A DNA stretch of 64,000 nucleotides, taken from the NCBI RefSeq assembly GCF_000422345.1, contig NZ_AULP01000009.1, forward strand, positions 1 through 64,000. The letters run 5' to 3'. Origin of the DNA: Neomelitea salexigens DSM 19753 (GTDB lineage: Bacteria; Pseudomonadota; Gammaproteobacteria; Pseudomonadales; Spongiibacteraceae). The notes under the pieces were generated by a model. The model ran no database searches, had not been told where the DNA came from, and saw nothing but the letters and a program-made list of their open reading frames with translations. Position 1 is the first letter of the stretch, and every line of letters starts with the position of its first letter. Shown here piece by piece: positions 8,150-17,399 of this stretch. A program made the translations under genes and the position numbers.

Positions 8150-9187
8150 ATGACATTTCTAGAAGACACAAAAAACGTTGCGGTAGTCGAAGCGCGCACC
8201 GGCGCTCCCCTGGTGAGTGTGGTGATTCCGATGTACAACGCTGCGGCATATCTACAGGACTGTCTGGATTCGGTTTTGGCGCAGACCTACAAGAACTTTG
8301 AAGTAATCGCGGTTGACGATGGTTCGCCGGATAACTGTGCTGACATTATTAATGCTTGTGAGGACCCGAGGGTGAAGTTGGTGCGCCAGCGTAATCGCGG
8401 GTTGGCGGGAGCACGAAATACCGGGGTTTGTCGCGCCAGTGGCGAATACATCGCATTTCTCGATTCAGACGATATGTGGCGACCAGAAAAACTCGAGCTT
8501 CACGTCGGGCATTTACGCGCGAACCCTTCAGTGGGTGTGAGTTACAGTGCCTCTCAGTTTATGGATGAAAGCGGCGCCCTCATGAGTGTCGGGCAAACAC
8601 CAAAGTGCGAGGGCGTGACGGCGGCGGATATTTTTTGTCGCAACCCAGTAGGCAATGGCTCTGCGCCAGTTATTCGCCGCCAAGCCTTAAAAGATATCGA
8701 GTTTATCCGCCCTGAACAGGGGCATTACGGTGCCATGTTTTTTGATGAGAGTTTTCGTCAGTCTGAGGATGTTGAATGCTGGCTGCGTATTGCCCTGTCG
8801 ACAGACTGGGGCTTTGCAGGAATCGACCAGGCTCTGACGCTCTACCGCGTTAATGGCGAGGGGCTGTCGGCCAACTGGCAAAACCAGCTGGCGTCCTGGG
8901 AACGCTCAGTTGAGTGCAACCGCCGGATTGATGCCGAATTCATTGGTAAGTGGGAATCTCTGGCCCGCGCGTATCAATACCGCTACCTGGCTCGCCGGGC
9001 GGTACAATCGCGTGATGGCGCCAGTGCACGTAAATTACTGACTATGGCATACCGTTCCAACCCCAGCATTTTGCTGAGGGAGTTTGGACGGACCACCGTG
9101 ACTACCGGGTGCACTGTGCTGCTGAGCTGCCTGCCTAATGACTATTATCACGCTCTGGAAAATCGCTTGATGGCGGCGATAGCTTAA
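8150..9187 (+). CDS. Family 2 glycosyltransferase
   Basis: A 345-residue GT-A glycosyltransferase. VSVVIPMYNAAAYLQDCLDS, then VIAVDDGSPDN and the DXD-type FLDSDDMWRPEKL are classical GT2 nucleotide-sugar-binding motifs. It probably adds a sugar to the EPS repeat unit at the cytoplasmic side. ATG 8150 has GAAGG 9 bases upstream; the in-frame GTG at 8141 is too close to that site. It lies 41 bases after the priming transferase and probably shares its promoter. The donor and acceptor cannot be read from sequence. Confidence 0.87.
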   Translation: MTFLEDTKNVAVVEARTGAPLVSVVIPMYNAAAYLQDCLDSVLAQTYKNFEVIAVDDGSPDNCADIINACEDPRVKLVRQRNRGLAGARNTGVCRASGEYIAFLDSDDMWRPEKLELHVGHLRANPSVGVSYSASQFMDESGALMSVGQTPKCEGVTAADIFCRNPVGNGSAPVIRRQALKDIEFIRPEQGHYGAMFFDESFRQSEDVECWLRIALSTDWGFAGIDQALTLYRVNGEGLSANWQNQLASWERSVECNRRIDAEFIGKWESLARAYQYRYLARRAVQSRDGASARKLLTMAYRSNPSILLREFGRTTVTTGCTVLLSCLPNDYYHALENRLMAAIA

Positions 9188-9191
9188 TATC

Positions 9192-9863
9192 ATGGTGACG
9201 ACGAAATTAGTGATAAAAAGGCGTCGCGTGCTAGAGATGCCCAGTATTGGGCGGTTGCTCTTGCCGCTAGTAATGAGCCTTGGAGCGCTGCTGTTGGCGC
9301 TGCTCGCAAGTCATCATACGGGGTTAAACCTGGCTGAAATTAGCGATGATGCGGCGTTGAGTGCCAAGCGCGGCTGGCTGATCGGCGCACTGTCCACGCT
9401 GGGAAATGTATTGCTGGCAATAGCGGTGGGTATGTCCTTGTTGGCAGTGTCATTGCGTAAACATCTTGGTGCGGGTAGGCGGCGAACCAGTGCCAGTTTT
9501 TGGTTGGGTTGCTGTAGTTTATTGCTGCTGCTCGATGACGCATTTCTCTTGCACGAGGGCTTATTTCTGCAGGTATTTGGTATTCCAGAGGTGTTGACCC
9601 AGATGCTGATTGGGGCGGTAGTCATTGGGGTATTGATGCTGTTCCGACAGGCGATAGCCGGGTCACTGTTCTTCGCGTTGCCTGCCGTGATTTGCTGGGC
9701 AATCTCTGTGCTTAGTGACAGTTTTTTAGACGGGCAGCAATTGGCTGCATTGGTGATCGAAGACGGTTTTAAATTACTGGGTATTTGCCTGTGGCTACAG
9801 TTTAGTTTCGATGTCGCCCAGCGCAACCTGCGACAGCTTGTAGGGGAAAGTAAGAAAATCTAA
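9192..9863 (+). CDS. Multi-spanning membrane protein of unknown function in the EPS cluster
   Basis: A 223-residue protein with about six hydrophobic segments. A LLLLDDAFLLHEGLF motif (about residues 114-128) places Asp-Asp and His-Glu in or next to a membrane helix, and a later VIEDGFKLLG carries Glu-Asp. Such buried charged residues suggest a membrane enzyme, possibly a metal-dependent hydrolase, but I recognise no named family. It follows the GT2 gene by 4 bases and is likely co-transcribed, so a role in EPS modification or export is a guess. No strong ribosome site precedes ATG 9192. Confidence 0.6.
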   Translation: MVTTKLVIKRRRVLEMPSIGRLLLPLVMSLGALLLALLASHHTGLNLAEISDDAALSAKRGWLIGALSTLGNVLLAIAVGMSLLAVSLRKHLGAGRRRTSASFWLGCCSLLLLLDDAFLLHEGLFLQVFGIPEVLTQMLIGAVVIGVLMLFRQAIAGSLFFALPAVICWAISVLSDSFLDGQQLAALVIEDGFKLLGICLWLQFSFDVAQRNLRQLVGESKKI

Positions 9864-10021
9864 TCAAGTAACAGCCATCGGCGCTGACACAAGCCGCGTC
9901 ATACTAAAACCCCGGTGGAGAGGATAGGTGGATTTGCTATCCTATTCGTTATATTGTCGTCCTTTATGCAATTCAGCATGCCAAGCCAGCACCTTGCGGC
10001 TCGAAGGACGGATCCTCACCT

Positions 10022-11548
10022 ATGCGTTCATGGTTTTTCTCAGTATTTCTTATAGTTTTATCTGCGGGGCCAGCCTACGCAGCAATCAAGCCGATTGTTG
10101 CGGACGTTTATTCGTACAACAGCGACGATTATTTACGCATCAAAATCCAGCCTGAATTTGCTGCGGATATGCTTATGGGCGAGCCACTTATCGCATGTCG
10201 CGCGAAATGGTCGATTCAATCAGCCCACATCAACGGCGAAAGCTACCCTGCAAACTATTTTCCTACTGATTCACTAAAAGAAGCACGTCTTTTTTCAGTG
10301 CAGCTTATATTTAAAATAGGCCAAGGCGGCTCTACTGCCATCCCCTGCGATCCCGGCTATCTCGGTGAACCCGGCAGCAACAAATGGAGTTATACGGTCA
10401 CTGGGAGCCCTGCTTGGGGGAAATTGATCCGCACCGATCTTAAAAACACATTTACAAACGGCTTGCAGTCCCAATTTAATCTTCGCGCTGTGCGCAAACC
10501 TGATTACCTAGATGCCGATTCCGCCGAAAAAATCTACCACCAGTCCGTTATCGAAGCATCGGCATTGGAGCAGAATTGGCTGCGATGGGTCGCCATCGAA
10601 AAAGGGGAAGTCAATGTATGGCCAATGAAACGTTTCATACAAGAAAAACGTTTAGCCGATCGTGAAAGAGCCTTCAAAAAGCGTGACACCGAAACAAGCC
10701 CCGTAGTTGTTGATGACATAGACGCCCTATTTAATGACGCCACATTTGATGCGCAGCTTACACAGATCAGCAAGTTGGCCGATGATCGTTCGGCTCTGGA
10801 CGCAATGGAACGCGACATTGAAAACAACGACAAGCAATCTCAAAGTAAAAATAACGCTTTGGCCAGACAATATCTTCTCGCTAAGCGCAGTATCAAAACC
10901 TGTATTGAAGAGACGCCGGATAAACTGACAACGCTATTAGCGAGAACACAAGAATGCCTCGCAAAATCTCAGAGACTCAAACCCTTTGAGCGCTATGGCC
11001 GTTACGGATACAAACTGGACGGTGATATCGTAATAGAAGCGCAGTACTCCGCTGCAACAGCCTTTAAAAATGGCTATGCACTGGTTAAAAAAAATGACCG
11101 GCTTCTGTCCATTACCCCCACCGGCGAAGAGCATAAACGGCTCTATGATATTAAGCTTCGGTCATCTTATTACTCATCTCAAGGCCTAATACTGGCAAGT
11201 GAAGACGGACGCTACGGCTTTATTAATTCTGAAGGCGAAACGGTGATCGATTTTCAATACAGCGACGCGGAGCCTTTTGACGACCTAGATCGAGCGATTG
11301 TAAAAAACGGTAGAGGCGCTGAACTTATCGACGAAAGTGGCACAGTGCTCGCTCGCAGTCCAATCAACTTTACGCTAAAAGATGGTCGCTATATTAGTAG
11401 CGAATCCTACGAGCGGGAACAAGGAAGCTGCGACGATGGCGACCTGATCAGTGGTACCCGGCAAGCCTACACGGCAGACGGTGAAAAAGTCGGTGGCCGA
11501 GAGCACTATAGCTATCGCCAGAAAAAGTTGTGTCTACAGCGTAATTGA
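10022..11548 (+). CDS. Secreted WG-repeat protein
   Basis: A 508-residue protein with a Sec signal peptide (MRSWFFSVFLIVLSAGPAYA). The C-terminal third has WG-type repeats: ERYGRYGYKLDGDIVIEAQY, DGRYGFINSEGETVIDFQYSD and related segments. The middle is charged and probably helical. WG repeats are thought to form beta-propeller-like or solenoid surfaces in secreted proteins; their ligands are mostly unknown. It lies 158 bases after the membrane-protein gene; I see no clear promoter in that gap. Base composition looks more AT-rich than the flanking EPS genes. Function is unknown. Confidence 0.7.
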   Translation: MRSWFFSVFLIVLSAGPAYAAIKPIVADVYSYNSDDYLRIKIQPEFAADMLMGEPLIACRAKWSIQSAHINGESYPANYFPTDSLKEARLFSVQLIFKIGQGGSTAIPCDPGYLGEPGSNKWSYTVTGSPAWGKLIRTDLKNTFTNGLQSQFNLRAVRKPDYLDADSAEKIYHQSVIEASALEQNWLRWVAIEKGEVNVWPMKRFIQEKRLADRERAFKKRDTETSPVVVDDIDALFNDATFDAQLTQISKLADDRSALDAMERDIENNDKQSQSKNNALARQYLLAKRSIKTCIEETPDKLTTLLARTQECLAKSQRLKPFERYGRYGYKLDGDIVIEAQYSAATAFKNGYALVKKNDRLLSITPTGEEHKRLYDIKLRSSYYSSQGLILASEDGRYGFINSEGETVIDFQYSDAEPFDDLDRAIVKNGRGAELIDESGTVLARSPINFTLKDGRYISSESYEREQGSCDDGDLISGTRQAYTADGEKVGGREHYSYRQKKLCLQRN

Positions 11549-11655
11549 TTAACCTGACGACAACCCATGTATAAACGGTGTTAAAAGAAGATTCACAGCA
11601 GGTGAATACGAAGCGAGCAAAACTATAGCCAACAGCATCACGGGACCAAAAAATC

Positions 11656-12609
11656 ATGGGTAAAATCGCAATACAAGCCGCTAAAGTCTTTTTTAGTGTG
11701 ACGGTTCTGCTAGCAATGCAGGCGTGCGCTGCCCATAAAGAGCTAAAAACTGAATATGTCGGCGTGCAACACCGCTGGGACAAAGACTATAAAGCTAAGG
11801 ACGACAATGTTCGCAATATAGAGCTAACTGACTTTAGTGTGCGTGAAGGGAAATTACATTTCTCCCGAAACACGCATTATGTGCTGGAAGAGTATAGTTT
11901 TGATCGCTATCAAAATTTAGAACGTACGCATCATGCGCCGAAGTGGAAATTTATACTTACGCCAGTCTTCGGCTGGTTCGCATGCCTATTTGACATACCG
12001 TATTGCGTTGGTCGCACAACGGGGTGGTACGACGCTGGCTATACAGATAAGAACGAACGCCCAACAGGGAATATCGAAAATAAAACCAAATCAGGGATAC
12101 CATACGGTGCAATCTTAACTGGGAATTTATTTGGACAATCAGAGGCAGGGGAGCTTCGTAGCGAGTCCGAAACCTATTATCGTTCGATGAACGTTAAAAG
12201 CATAGTACAAAACTGGTCCCACAAACCTCGCACATTAACCGCACAATTTACTGTGCAGTATCGAGATGAAAAGTTTGAAACGGTCTACCACTTTACCGAA
12301 ACGCAAATGGCATCGCTTGAACTGGAATCGGATAACTGGAATAGCCCAAAAGAGAATAAACACAAGTATTTCTATCGGTTGACCAGTGCGTTAAAGACCG
12401 GTAAGTACACAGAGGCTCTACGTGCGTTTAAAAAAATGGAAGAGATGGATTTCGAAAAACCGGAATCTTTTTGGTACCACTATGCGCGGAGTGCACGCGA
12501 TGCAGGGAAGCATGTTTTGGCCGCAGCTAAGGCCGAGCGCTATTTGGATGTTTCAGTAAAACGTACTTATGAGGCAGAAGCCGCAGCTATGTTGTCGGGC
12601 GAAAAGTAG
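11656..12609 (+). CDS. Probable lipoprotein of unknown function
   Basis: A 317-residue protein whose N-terminus is hydrophobic and ends in AMQAC (Cys 24), a weak lipobox because Met and Gln occupy the -3 and -2 positions. The C-terminal 70 residues look like one or two TPR-like helical hairpins (TGKYTEALRAFKKMEEM, then WYHYARSARDAGKHVLAAAKA). The middle has no recognised domain. Like its upstream neighbour it is AT-rich relative to the rest of the locus. The leftward EPS operon ends 130 bases away and converges on it. The gap between shows no clear terminator. Confidence 0.62.
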   Translation: MGKIAIQAAKVFFSVTVLLAMQACAAHKELKTEYVGVQHRWDKDYKAKDDNVRNIELTDFSVREGKLHFSRNTHYVLEEYSFDRYQNLERTHHAPKWKFILTPVFGWFACLFDIPYCVGRTTGWYDAGYTDKNERPTGNIENKTKSGIPYGAILTGNLFGQSEAGELRSESETYYRSMNVKSIVQNWSHKPRTLTAQFTVQYRDEKFETVYHFTETQMASLELESDNWNSPKENKHKYFYRLTSALKTGKYTEALRAFKKMEEMDFEKPESFWYHYARSARDAGKHVLAAAKAERYLDVSVKRTYEAEAAAMLSGEK

Positions 12610-12739
12610 GCGGTGGGTACCGTCCTGCCAGTCGGTTTTATATAGGACTTCCGTTAAATATAAGATCGATCCTGTTTCTGCGTTCGCATCCTTCGAATGT
12701 AATTCACTGTGTTTGCGCTTTTTTCCTTCGTAGCCCGCC

Positions 12740-13654
12740 TTAACTTTTCGAACTCATACGTAGTTTCAGTCGCCACTTAAGCAACCTTTTGGGGAGCATC
12801 CAGCACCGTTGGTCTGCCAGTAATTGACGTGCGGCATCTCGATTGTCGGCGAGAATATTGAGTTGCGCGAGGTGGAGTAAATGATTGGCGGTCAGGCGTA
12901 ACATGTCTCGCCGGCGCGGATCGTCGCTATATTTGCTGTGCTGAAACAGCCTTTGACTAAAGGGGCACTCCGTACTCGGAATATTTGCTACGCAGGCGCG
13001 GTTTTCCGCATCTTGCAAGTAGTAGCAATACACTTCATGCGAGTAGGCCATGGGGTAGTGGTAGGCAATGCGTATCCAAAGGTCTTGATCTTCGCCGATA
13101 GGTTCGCCTTCAGGAAAGCCGCCACACTGCTCTAATATCTTGCGGGGAATACAGCAGCTCGATGGCATTATAGGGAGCTCGCCGCGACTGGCGACTGCGA
13201 AAAAGTCGTAGAGGCAGTGGCGTTGTTTGCGTTGCTTGCGATTAAAGCGGGGTTTAACCGGTTTCTTTTCACCATCGGCGAATTGGTGGGCATAGCCGCA
13301 GGAGTAGGCGCCAGCCTCGGGGAAGCGCTTGATCAACTGGCGGATCTCACTGAGAAAAGCGGGATGCCAGAGGTCGTCCCCATCTAGGAAGCAGAGATAA
13401 TGGCCCTTCGCTTCGCGGATTCCTGTATTTCTAGCTTTCGAGACACCGCCATTGGCCTGTGTAACTAAACGTATTTGTGAAGCCTGTTGTTGCAAGTGCT
13501 CGACAACTTCTGGGCCGTTATCTTTAGAGCCATCATCGACAACAATAATTTCGAAGTCCTGCTCATCCTGGGCCAACACCGACTGGATTGTGTCGGCGAT
13601 ATGGCTAGCTTTGTTGTAAAGCGGGATCACTACGGAGAATAGGCATTGATTCAC
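12740..13654 (-). CDS. Family 2 glycosyltransferase (last gene of the wza operon)
   Basis: A 304-residue GT-A enzyme with FSVVIPLYNKASHIADTIQS, FEIIVVDDGSKDNG, GVSKARNTGIREAKG and the metal-binding CFLDGDDLWHPAF. The later GEPIGEDQDLWIRIA has the ED acidic pair typical of inverting GT2 enzymes. It probably adds a sugar during repeat-unit assembly. The start overlaps the pyruvyl transferase stop by 4 bases (ATGA), so it belongs to the five-gene leftward operon. Confidence 0.87.
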   Translation of the reverse strand: MNQCLFSVVIPLYNKASHIADTIQSVLAQDEQDFEIIVVDDGSKDNGPEVVEHLQQQASQIRLVTQANGGVSKARNTGIREAKGHYLCFLDGDDLWHPAFLSEIRQLIKRFPEAGAYSCGYAHQFADGEKKPVKPRFNRKQRKQRHCLYDFFAVASRGELPIMPSSCCIPRKILEQCGGFPEGEPIGEDQDLWIRIAYHYPMAYSHEVYCYYLQDAENRACVANIPSTECPFSQRLFQHSKYSDDPRRRDMLRLTANHLLHLAQLNILADNRDAARQLLADQRCWMLPKRLLKWRLKLRMSSKS

Positions 13655-14748
13655 GGCAGTGGTCTCCAGTTTTTCTGGGCCTTATTACAGGCGTCCTGCA
13701 CGCTGAGCGATGGCGGTGAATAATCTCCTTGCCAAATGTTTGCAAGGGCAGTCTGCAAGACGTCGTTATCGATGTTGCCGCTGTCGGCCGTGTTGCTTGA
13801 GAGCTGGCCGATGTCCCGACACCAGTTGTGACATTTGGGGTGGTAATTCAAATTAAAACACGGTGTTCCCGTAAGGAAGGCAAAGATCGCCGCGTGCAGA
13901 CGCATGGCGACAATGCCGCGTAGTTTGCTAATTTCATGTACGGCGGCGTAGGGGTTGGGGTTATAGGGGATGATTTTCACTGGCAAGCCGCTGAGCATGG
14001 CGGCGAGCTCGGTGTGAACGGCGTTGTCACCAATATCGGGATGACCGTTGAAGTCGATGAGGCGGATTTCAGCGCCGCTTTGCTGGTGGTGTTCGCGCAG
14101 CACCTGCGCAAGTTGTTTGAGCCGACGAGTTTCGAGATCGGCACGACCCTGAAAACGCTCTACCGGGCACAGCGCGACACCGATGGCGTTGTCAGTTGCG
14201 CTGGAGAGAGCGCCTTGGAATGGCTGGTCGAAACGTAGGCCAGGCGCGAGGTCGAACGTAAGCGCAATATTGGCCTGTGGGGCGATACACTGGGCAATTT
14301 CAAAGCTATCTCGATCTCGTAGGCCGGTGAAGTGGCATTCATTAAGAAATTTGGCGCAGGCTTTTTCAGCCGCACTGTCGACAAACGGCCCCAGGCCAAC
14401 GCCGGCTGCGATATGGCGGCGCGAGTTTGCCAGTTTGAGGTAGTGTCGTTTTTGCTGGATATCTTTAGCGGTATGGAATACCGAGCCGCCTCCAATAATG
14501 ATATGACGGCTTCGCAAAGCGCCTAGGTATTTCAGCAGACGGTCCTGCCCCTTAAAGCGTTGCTCGTTACTTTGAACCCCTTGGATCTCTTGGATCTTTC
14601 CGGTGGCGCTGTCTTTGGCCGCGGTAGCGCCGATATTACTTGCGCTGAATAGCTGCTTTGCCCCGGCAGCGGCGGCAGCCATGAGCATATCGTCGCCGGT
14701 ATTTTGCATTCCATAAAAACCGACGAGCAGAGCATCAAAATTTTTCAT
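13651..14748 (-). CDS. Polysaccharide pyruvyl transferase family protein
   Basis: A 365-residue protein of the CsaB/WcaK type. Markers are the N-terminal VGFYGMQNTGDDMLM, the middle GGGSVFHTAKD and FTGLRDRDSF, and the C-terminal MRLHAAIFAFLTGTPCFNLNYHPK, where Arg, His and the NYHPK stretch are typical of the phosphoenolpyruvate site. Members add a ketal-linked pyruvate to a sugar, giving the polymer negative charge. It lies between the Wzy-like and GT2 genes and overlaps both, which supports a role in repeat-unit decoration. An acidic, pyruvylated EPS is therefore expected. Confidence 0.85.
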   Translation of the reverse strand: MKNFDALLVGFYGMQNTGDDMLMAAAAAGAKQLFSASNIGATAAKDSATGKIQEIQGVQSNEQRFKGQDRLLKYLGALRSRHIIIGGGSVFHTAKDIQQKRHYLKLANSRRHIAAGVGLGPFVDSAAEKACAKFLNECHFTGLRDRDSFEIAQCIAPQANIALTFDLAPGLRFDQPFQGALSSATDNAIGVALCPVERFQGRADLETRRLKQLAQVLREHHQQSGAEIRLIDFNGHPDIGDNAVHTELAAMLSGLPVKIIPYNPNPYAAVHEISKLRGIVAMRLHAAIFAFLTGTPCFNLNYHPKCHNWCRDIGQLSSNTADSGNIDNDVLQTALANIWQGDYSPPSLSVQDACNKAQKNWRPLP

Positions 14749-16036
14749 ACTGGTTGGGATCCACTGTTTTAGCGATAGTGTCAGACCGGAACGCGATACC
14801 GATTAATACCAGCGCGGGCCAAAAAAGGTAGGCGAGGATTTCTAGGTTCTCGCCAAAACTAAACATAAAAAGAATTAAGATGCAGCATAGTGCAGCCTGT
14901 GAAGTTGCGCAGCGCTGCGCCTTGCCAATAAGCAATACAAAGGTAACTAACATGGGGATCGCCAGCGCGAAAAATCCGACGATGCCTTTAACAAAGAGCA
15001 AACCGTACCAGCTGTGGTGGGAGCCGATAGGCATGTACTCCACTAAGTGTGGGCCGCGCTCTACAACGCCGTGTCCCCAGATTGGCGCTTCGTCGCGCCA
15101 GCGCTGTAAAGCAATACGCGCCAGCGCCGCGCGGACGCGGCTAGAGCCAGCGCGGGCGGCTTTGAACTCTTCGATCGATGATTCCGCGAATGCCATGAGT
15201 TGCGTTGCGATCACGGCCATACCGGCGAGGCCGACGCCGCCAGTTAACCAGAGCGCAGGTGAATTGAGTCGTGAGATGAAAAATACGGCCGGGGAGACGA
15301 ACAGCATGGCAACCAAGCCGGCCCGAGATTGGCACATCAGTACCATGGCAATGCTTCCCACGATACCAATCCAGCGCCAGCGAATATTTTTTTCTTTCAA
15401 CGCGAATACAAGGTAAAAATTGGCGAGCAGCCCAGCTGCAGGTGCCCAGGGCGTGAAAAATCGCCATCGTGGACCGAGAGATTCGGGGTTAATGCCGTAC
15501 AGCTGAAATTCGAAGAACTCGGGCCCAGGGCCGCCTATTGCCTTTAACGGCGAGATGTAAATCGTGCCGGGGATTGGCGTGTAGGCCGCGATAACAAACA
15601 ACGGGATAAGAAGTAGCGTGTGTAAGCAAATCACGCAGCAGGCGCGGTATATCAGCTCTGGTCGTATCGGTAAGGTAGCTCCGATAAGAATAAATACGGC
15701 CAGTAAAGCCCAGCCTTTTGCCCAGCCTATGGTTGATTTAATCGTCGCCGGTATGCCGAGATAAAAGTCGAAGTGGCCGAATACCAGCGCGACTTCCATC
15801 ACTAACATCCCCGCAATCCATAGGATGACGACCGGGTGGGGCTCTGTTTGAATGCTGCGCGCACGCATCGGTGCGGGGAGCCACAAGTTGTAGGCCCAAT
15901 AGCCAAGTAGCAGCCACCCCAGAACGGGGGCAACAATATACACGGCGCCGAGCACGTAGAATGGGTAGGTCAGTATTAGAGCGTACCAAATCCACTTTTC
16001 GATAATATTGTTTGGAGTAATTGCTTGCGCTTCCAT
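14735..16036 (-). CDS. Wzy/O-antigen-ligase-like polysaccharide polymerase
   Basis: A 433-residue membrane protein with about 11-12 hydrophobic segments and a large periplasmic loop, the layout of the Wzy_C/O-antigen ligase family. The loop contains RIALQRWRDEAPIWGHGVVERG followed by PIGSHHSWYGLLFVKGIVG, which matches the family pattern of a Gly-rich turn and a conserved His before the next helix. It would join repeat units on the periplasmic face. The start overlaps the upstream Wzz/Wzc-like gene by 61 bases; a later start is possible, as no clear ribosome site marks this ATG. Confidence 0.8.
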   Translation of the reverse strand: MEAQAITPNNIIEKWIWYALILTYPFYVLGAVYIVAPVLGWLLLGYWAYNLWLPAPMRARSIQTEPHPVVILWIAGMLVMEVALVFGHFDFYLGIPATIKSTIGWAKGWALLAVFILIGATLPIRPELIYRACCVICLHTLLLIPLFVIAAYTPIPGTIYISPLKAIGGPGPEFFEFQLYGINPESLGPRWRFFTPWAPAAGLLANFYLVFALKEKNIRWRWIGIVGSIAMVLMCQSRAGLVAMLFVSPAVFFISRLNSPALWLTGGVGLAGMAVIATQLMAFAESSIEEFKAARAGSSRVRAALARIALQRWRDEAPIWGHGVVERGPHLVEYMPIGSHHSWYGLLFVKGIVGFFALAIPMLVTFVLLIGKAQRCATSQAALCCILILFMFSFGENLEILAYLFWPALVLIGIAFRSDTIAKTVDPNQYEKF

Positions 16037-17382
16037 AGCAGGAATAATCCGAAAAAGGCCATGCCACTGCCCATTACGCCGCCGACAACAGCGAGCACTT
16101 TGTTGGGAGAAGCTGGCTTGCTGGGCAGCGATGGCGCTGCGAGTACTTGAACCAGTGGATAAGAAGCAAAAATATCGGCTTTGCTCGTGTCTATCTGGGT
16201 AACAGCGGAAGTATAGACGGCCTCGGCAATCTCGTAGTTGCGTTCGAGCTCTTCCAGTGTTGCCGCTTCTTCAGCAAAGCGCTTGAGGCTTACGCCGTGC
16301 TGAGTAATGGCGCCATCGAGCTGCTTAATTTTGCCAACCAGACCTTCGATTTTTGCAAACGACATTAACAAGTCCTGGAATAAACCGGCGTTTTCTCCAG
16401 ATTCATTTAAGCTTATTAATTTAATGGTGTTCATGTCGCTATGTCCGACGAGTGTAAAGCTACGCTGCTGTAGGGCCTTGAGTGTACTTTCCTGTTTGGC
16501 GTTTTCTTTAATCACAGAAGGGTGGCCTTCCCCCCACTTGCTGCGAAATACAGCGAGTGTTGTGGTGGCCGTCTGATAATTGGCAAGATGGTCGCGGAAC
16601 TGTTGGTCAGCATTGAGAATGAAGGCGCTGGCGGCGAGTTGCGGGGTAATGCCGAGGTTGCGCGCTAGTTGGGCGACGTAGCCACTCACTTGATCCCTTT
16701 CGGCCAGAGCGCTCACGCGGTTTTCCTTTATCCGCTCCAAGCGCATGCTCAATTCTTCATACTGTCGGCCCGATACATATTCAGATGTTTGTTTGTGATC
16801 GATTAGCGCTTGCTGTGCCTCGTCCAAGCGTTGTTGATATACCGACAAGGCTTGGGCGATACCCTCTTCACGGCGCTTAAGTTCATCTTTTCGGAGCTCG
16901 GCAATTCGCTCGTTGAAAGCGTCTACGAGCGCCTTCGATTTGTCCTGTGCAGCAGAGGGGCTGCCACCTTTTACGGCCACTTGAATGATTGCGGTTTCGT
17001 CGACGAGCTTGATGACCGGTTTGCCAAAGTCTGCGTAGTCTATCTCCAGATCTTTTGCAGCAGTACCAATGACGGTGTCACTGAGCAACATCTCTTTATA
17101 ATTGACGCGGGGGTTTATGCCCTTCGTGCCAAAGGGCGAAGCACTACTGGTGCTGGCCTCGCCAATGCTCTGCAGGTTGACTTTAGCGCCGCCCGATTTG
17201 CCGGGCAGAACAAAGGCAAACTTACTGACGTACTGCGGTGCCGACAGTAGATAGAGCACCACCATTCCCCAGATAGCGAGCATCGCAAGCACGCCGATAA
17301 CGATGTAGCGCGTCCATCGCGGGCGGTCGACTGTGCGCTTATAGGGTACGGGAGCGCGATGTGGGTCGATGGTCGGTGACAT
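15976..17382 (-). CDS. Wzz/Wzc-like polysaccharide co-polymerase without kinase domain
   Basis: A 468-residue inner-membrane protein with two membrane segments (about residues 27-48 and 430-450) around a large periplasmic coiled-coil region (roughly residues 165-400). SYPLVQVLAAPSLPSKPASPNK just before the second helix is the Pro-rich motif of the Wzz/GumC/Wzc family. No P-loop or Tyr-rich tail follows, so it is a PCP protein without the BY-kinase; no separate kinase gene is in the window. It would control chain length and contact Wza. It starts 17 bases after the wza stop. Confidence 0.84.
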   Translation of the reverse strand: MSPTIDPHRAPVPYKRTVDRPRWTRYIVIGVLAMLAIWGMVVLYLLSAPQYVSKFAFVLPGKSGGAKVNLQSIGEASTSSASPFGTKGINPRVNYKEMLLSDTVIGTAAKDLEIDYADFGKPVIKLVDETAIIQVAVKGGSPSAAQDKSKALVDAFNERIAELRKDELKRREEGIAQALSVYQQRLDEAQQALIDHKQTSEYVSGRQYEELSMRLERIKENRVSALAERDQVSGYVAQLARNLGITPQLAASAFILNADQQFRDHLANYQTATTTLAVFRSKWGEGHPSVIKENAKQESTLKALQQRSFTLVGHSDMNTIKLISLNESGENAGLFQDLLMSFAKIEGLVGKIKQLDGAITQHGVSLKRFAEEAATLEELERNYEIAEAVYTSAVTQIDTSKADIFASYPLVQVLAAPSLPSKPASPNKVLAVVGGVMGSGMAFFGLFLLWKRKQLLQTILSKSGFGTL

Positions 17383-17399
17383 TGCTTATAAGTCTCCGC

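Noticed and set aside
9964-9984. Half-similar sequence ATGCAATTCAGCATGC upstream of the WG-repeat gene as a seventh LuxO operator
   Set aside because: Half-sites and spacing do not match TTGCA-WWW-TGCAA and no -24/-12 element follows.
14880-15416. 178-codon open frame on the plus strand
   Set aside because: It lies wholly opposite the Wzy-like gene and its translation has no domain; it is an antisense shadow.
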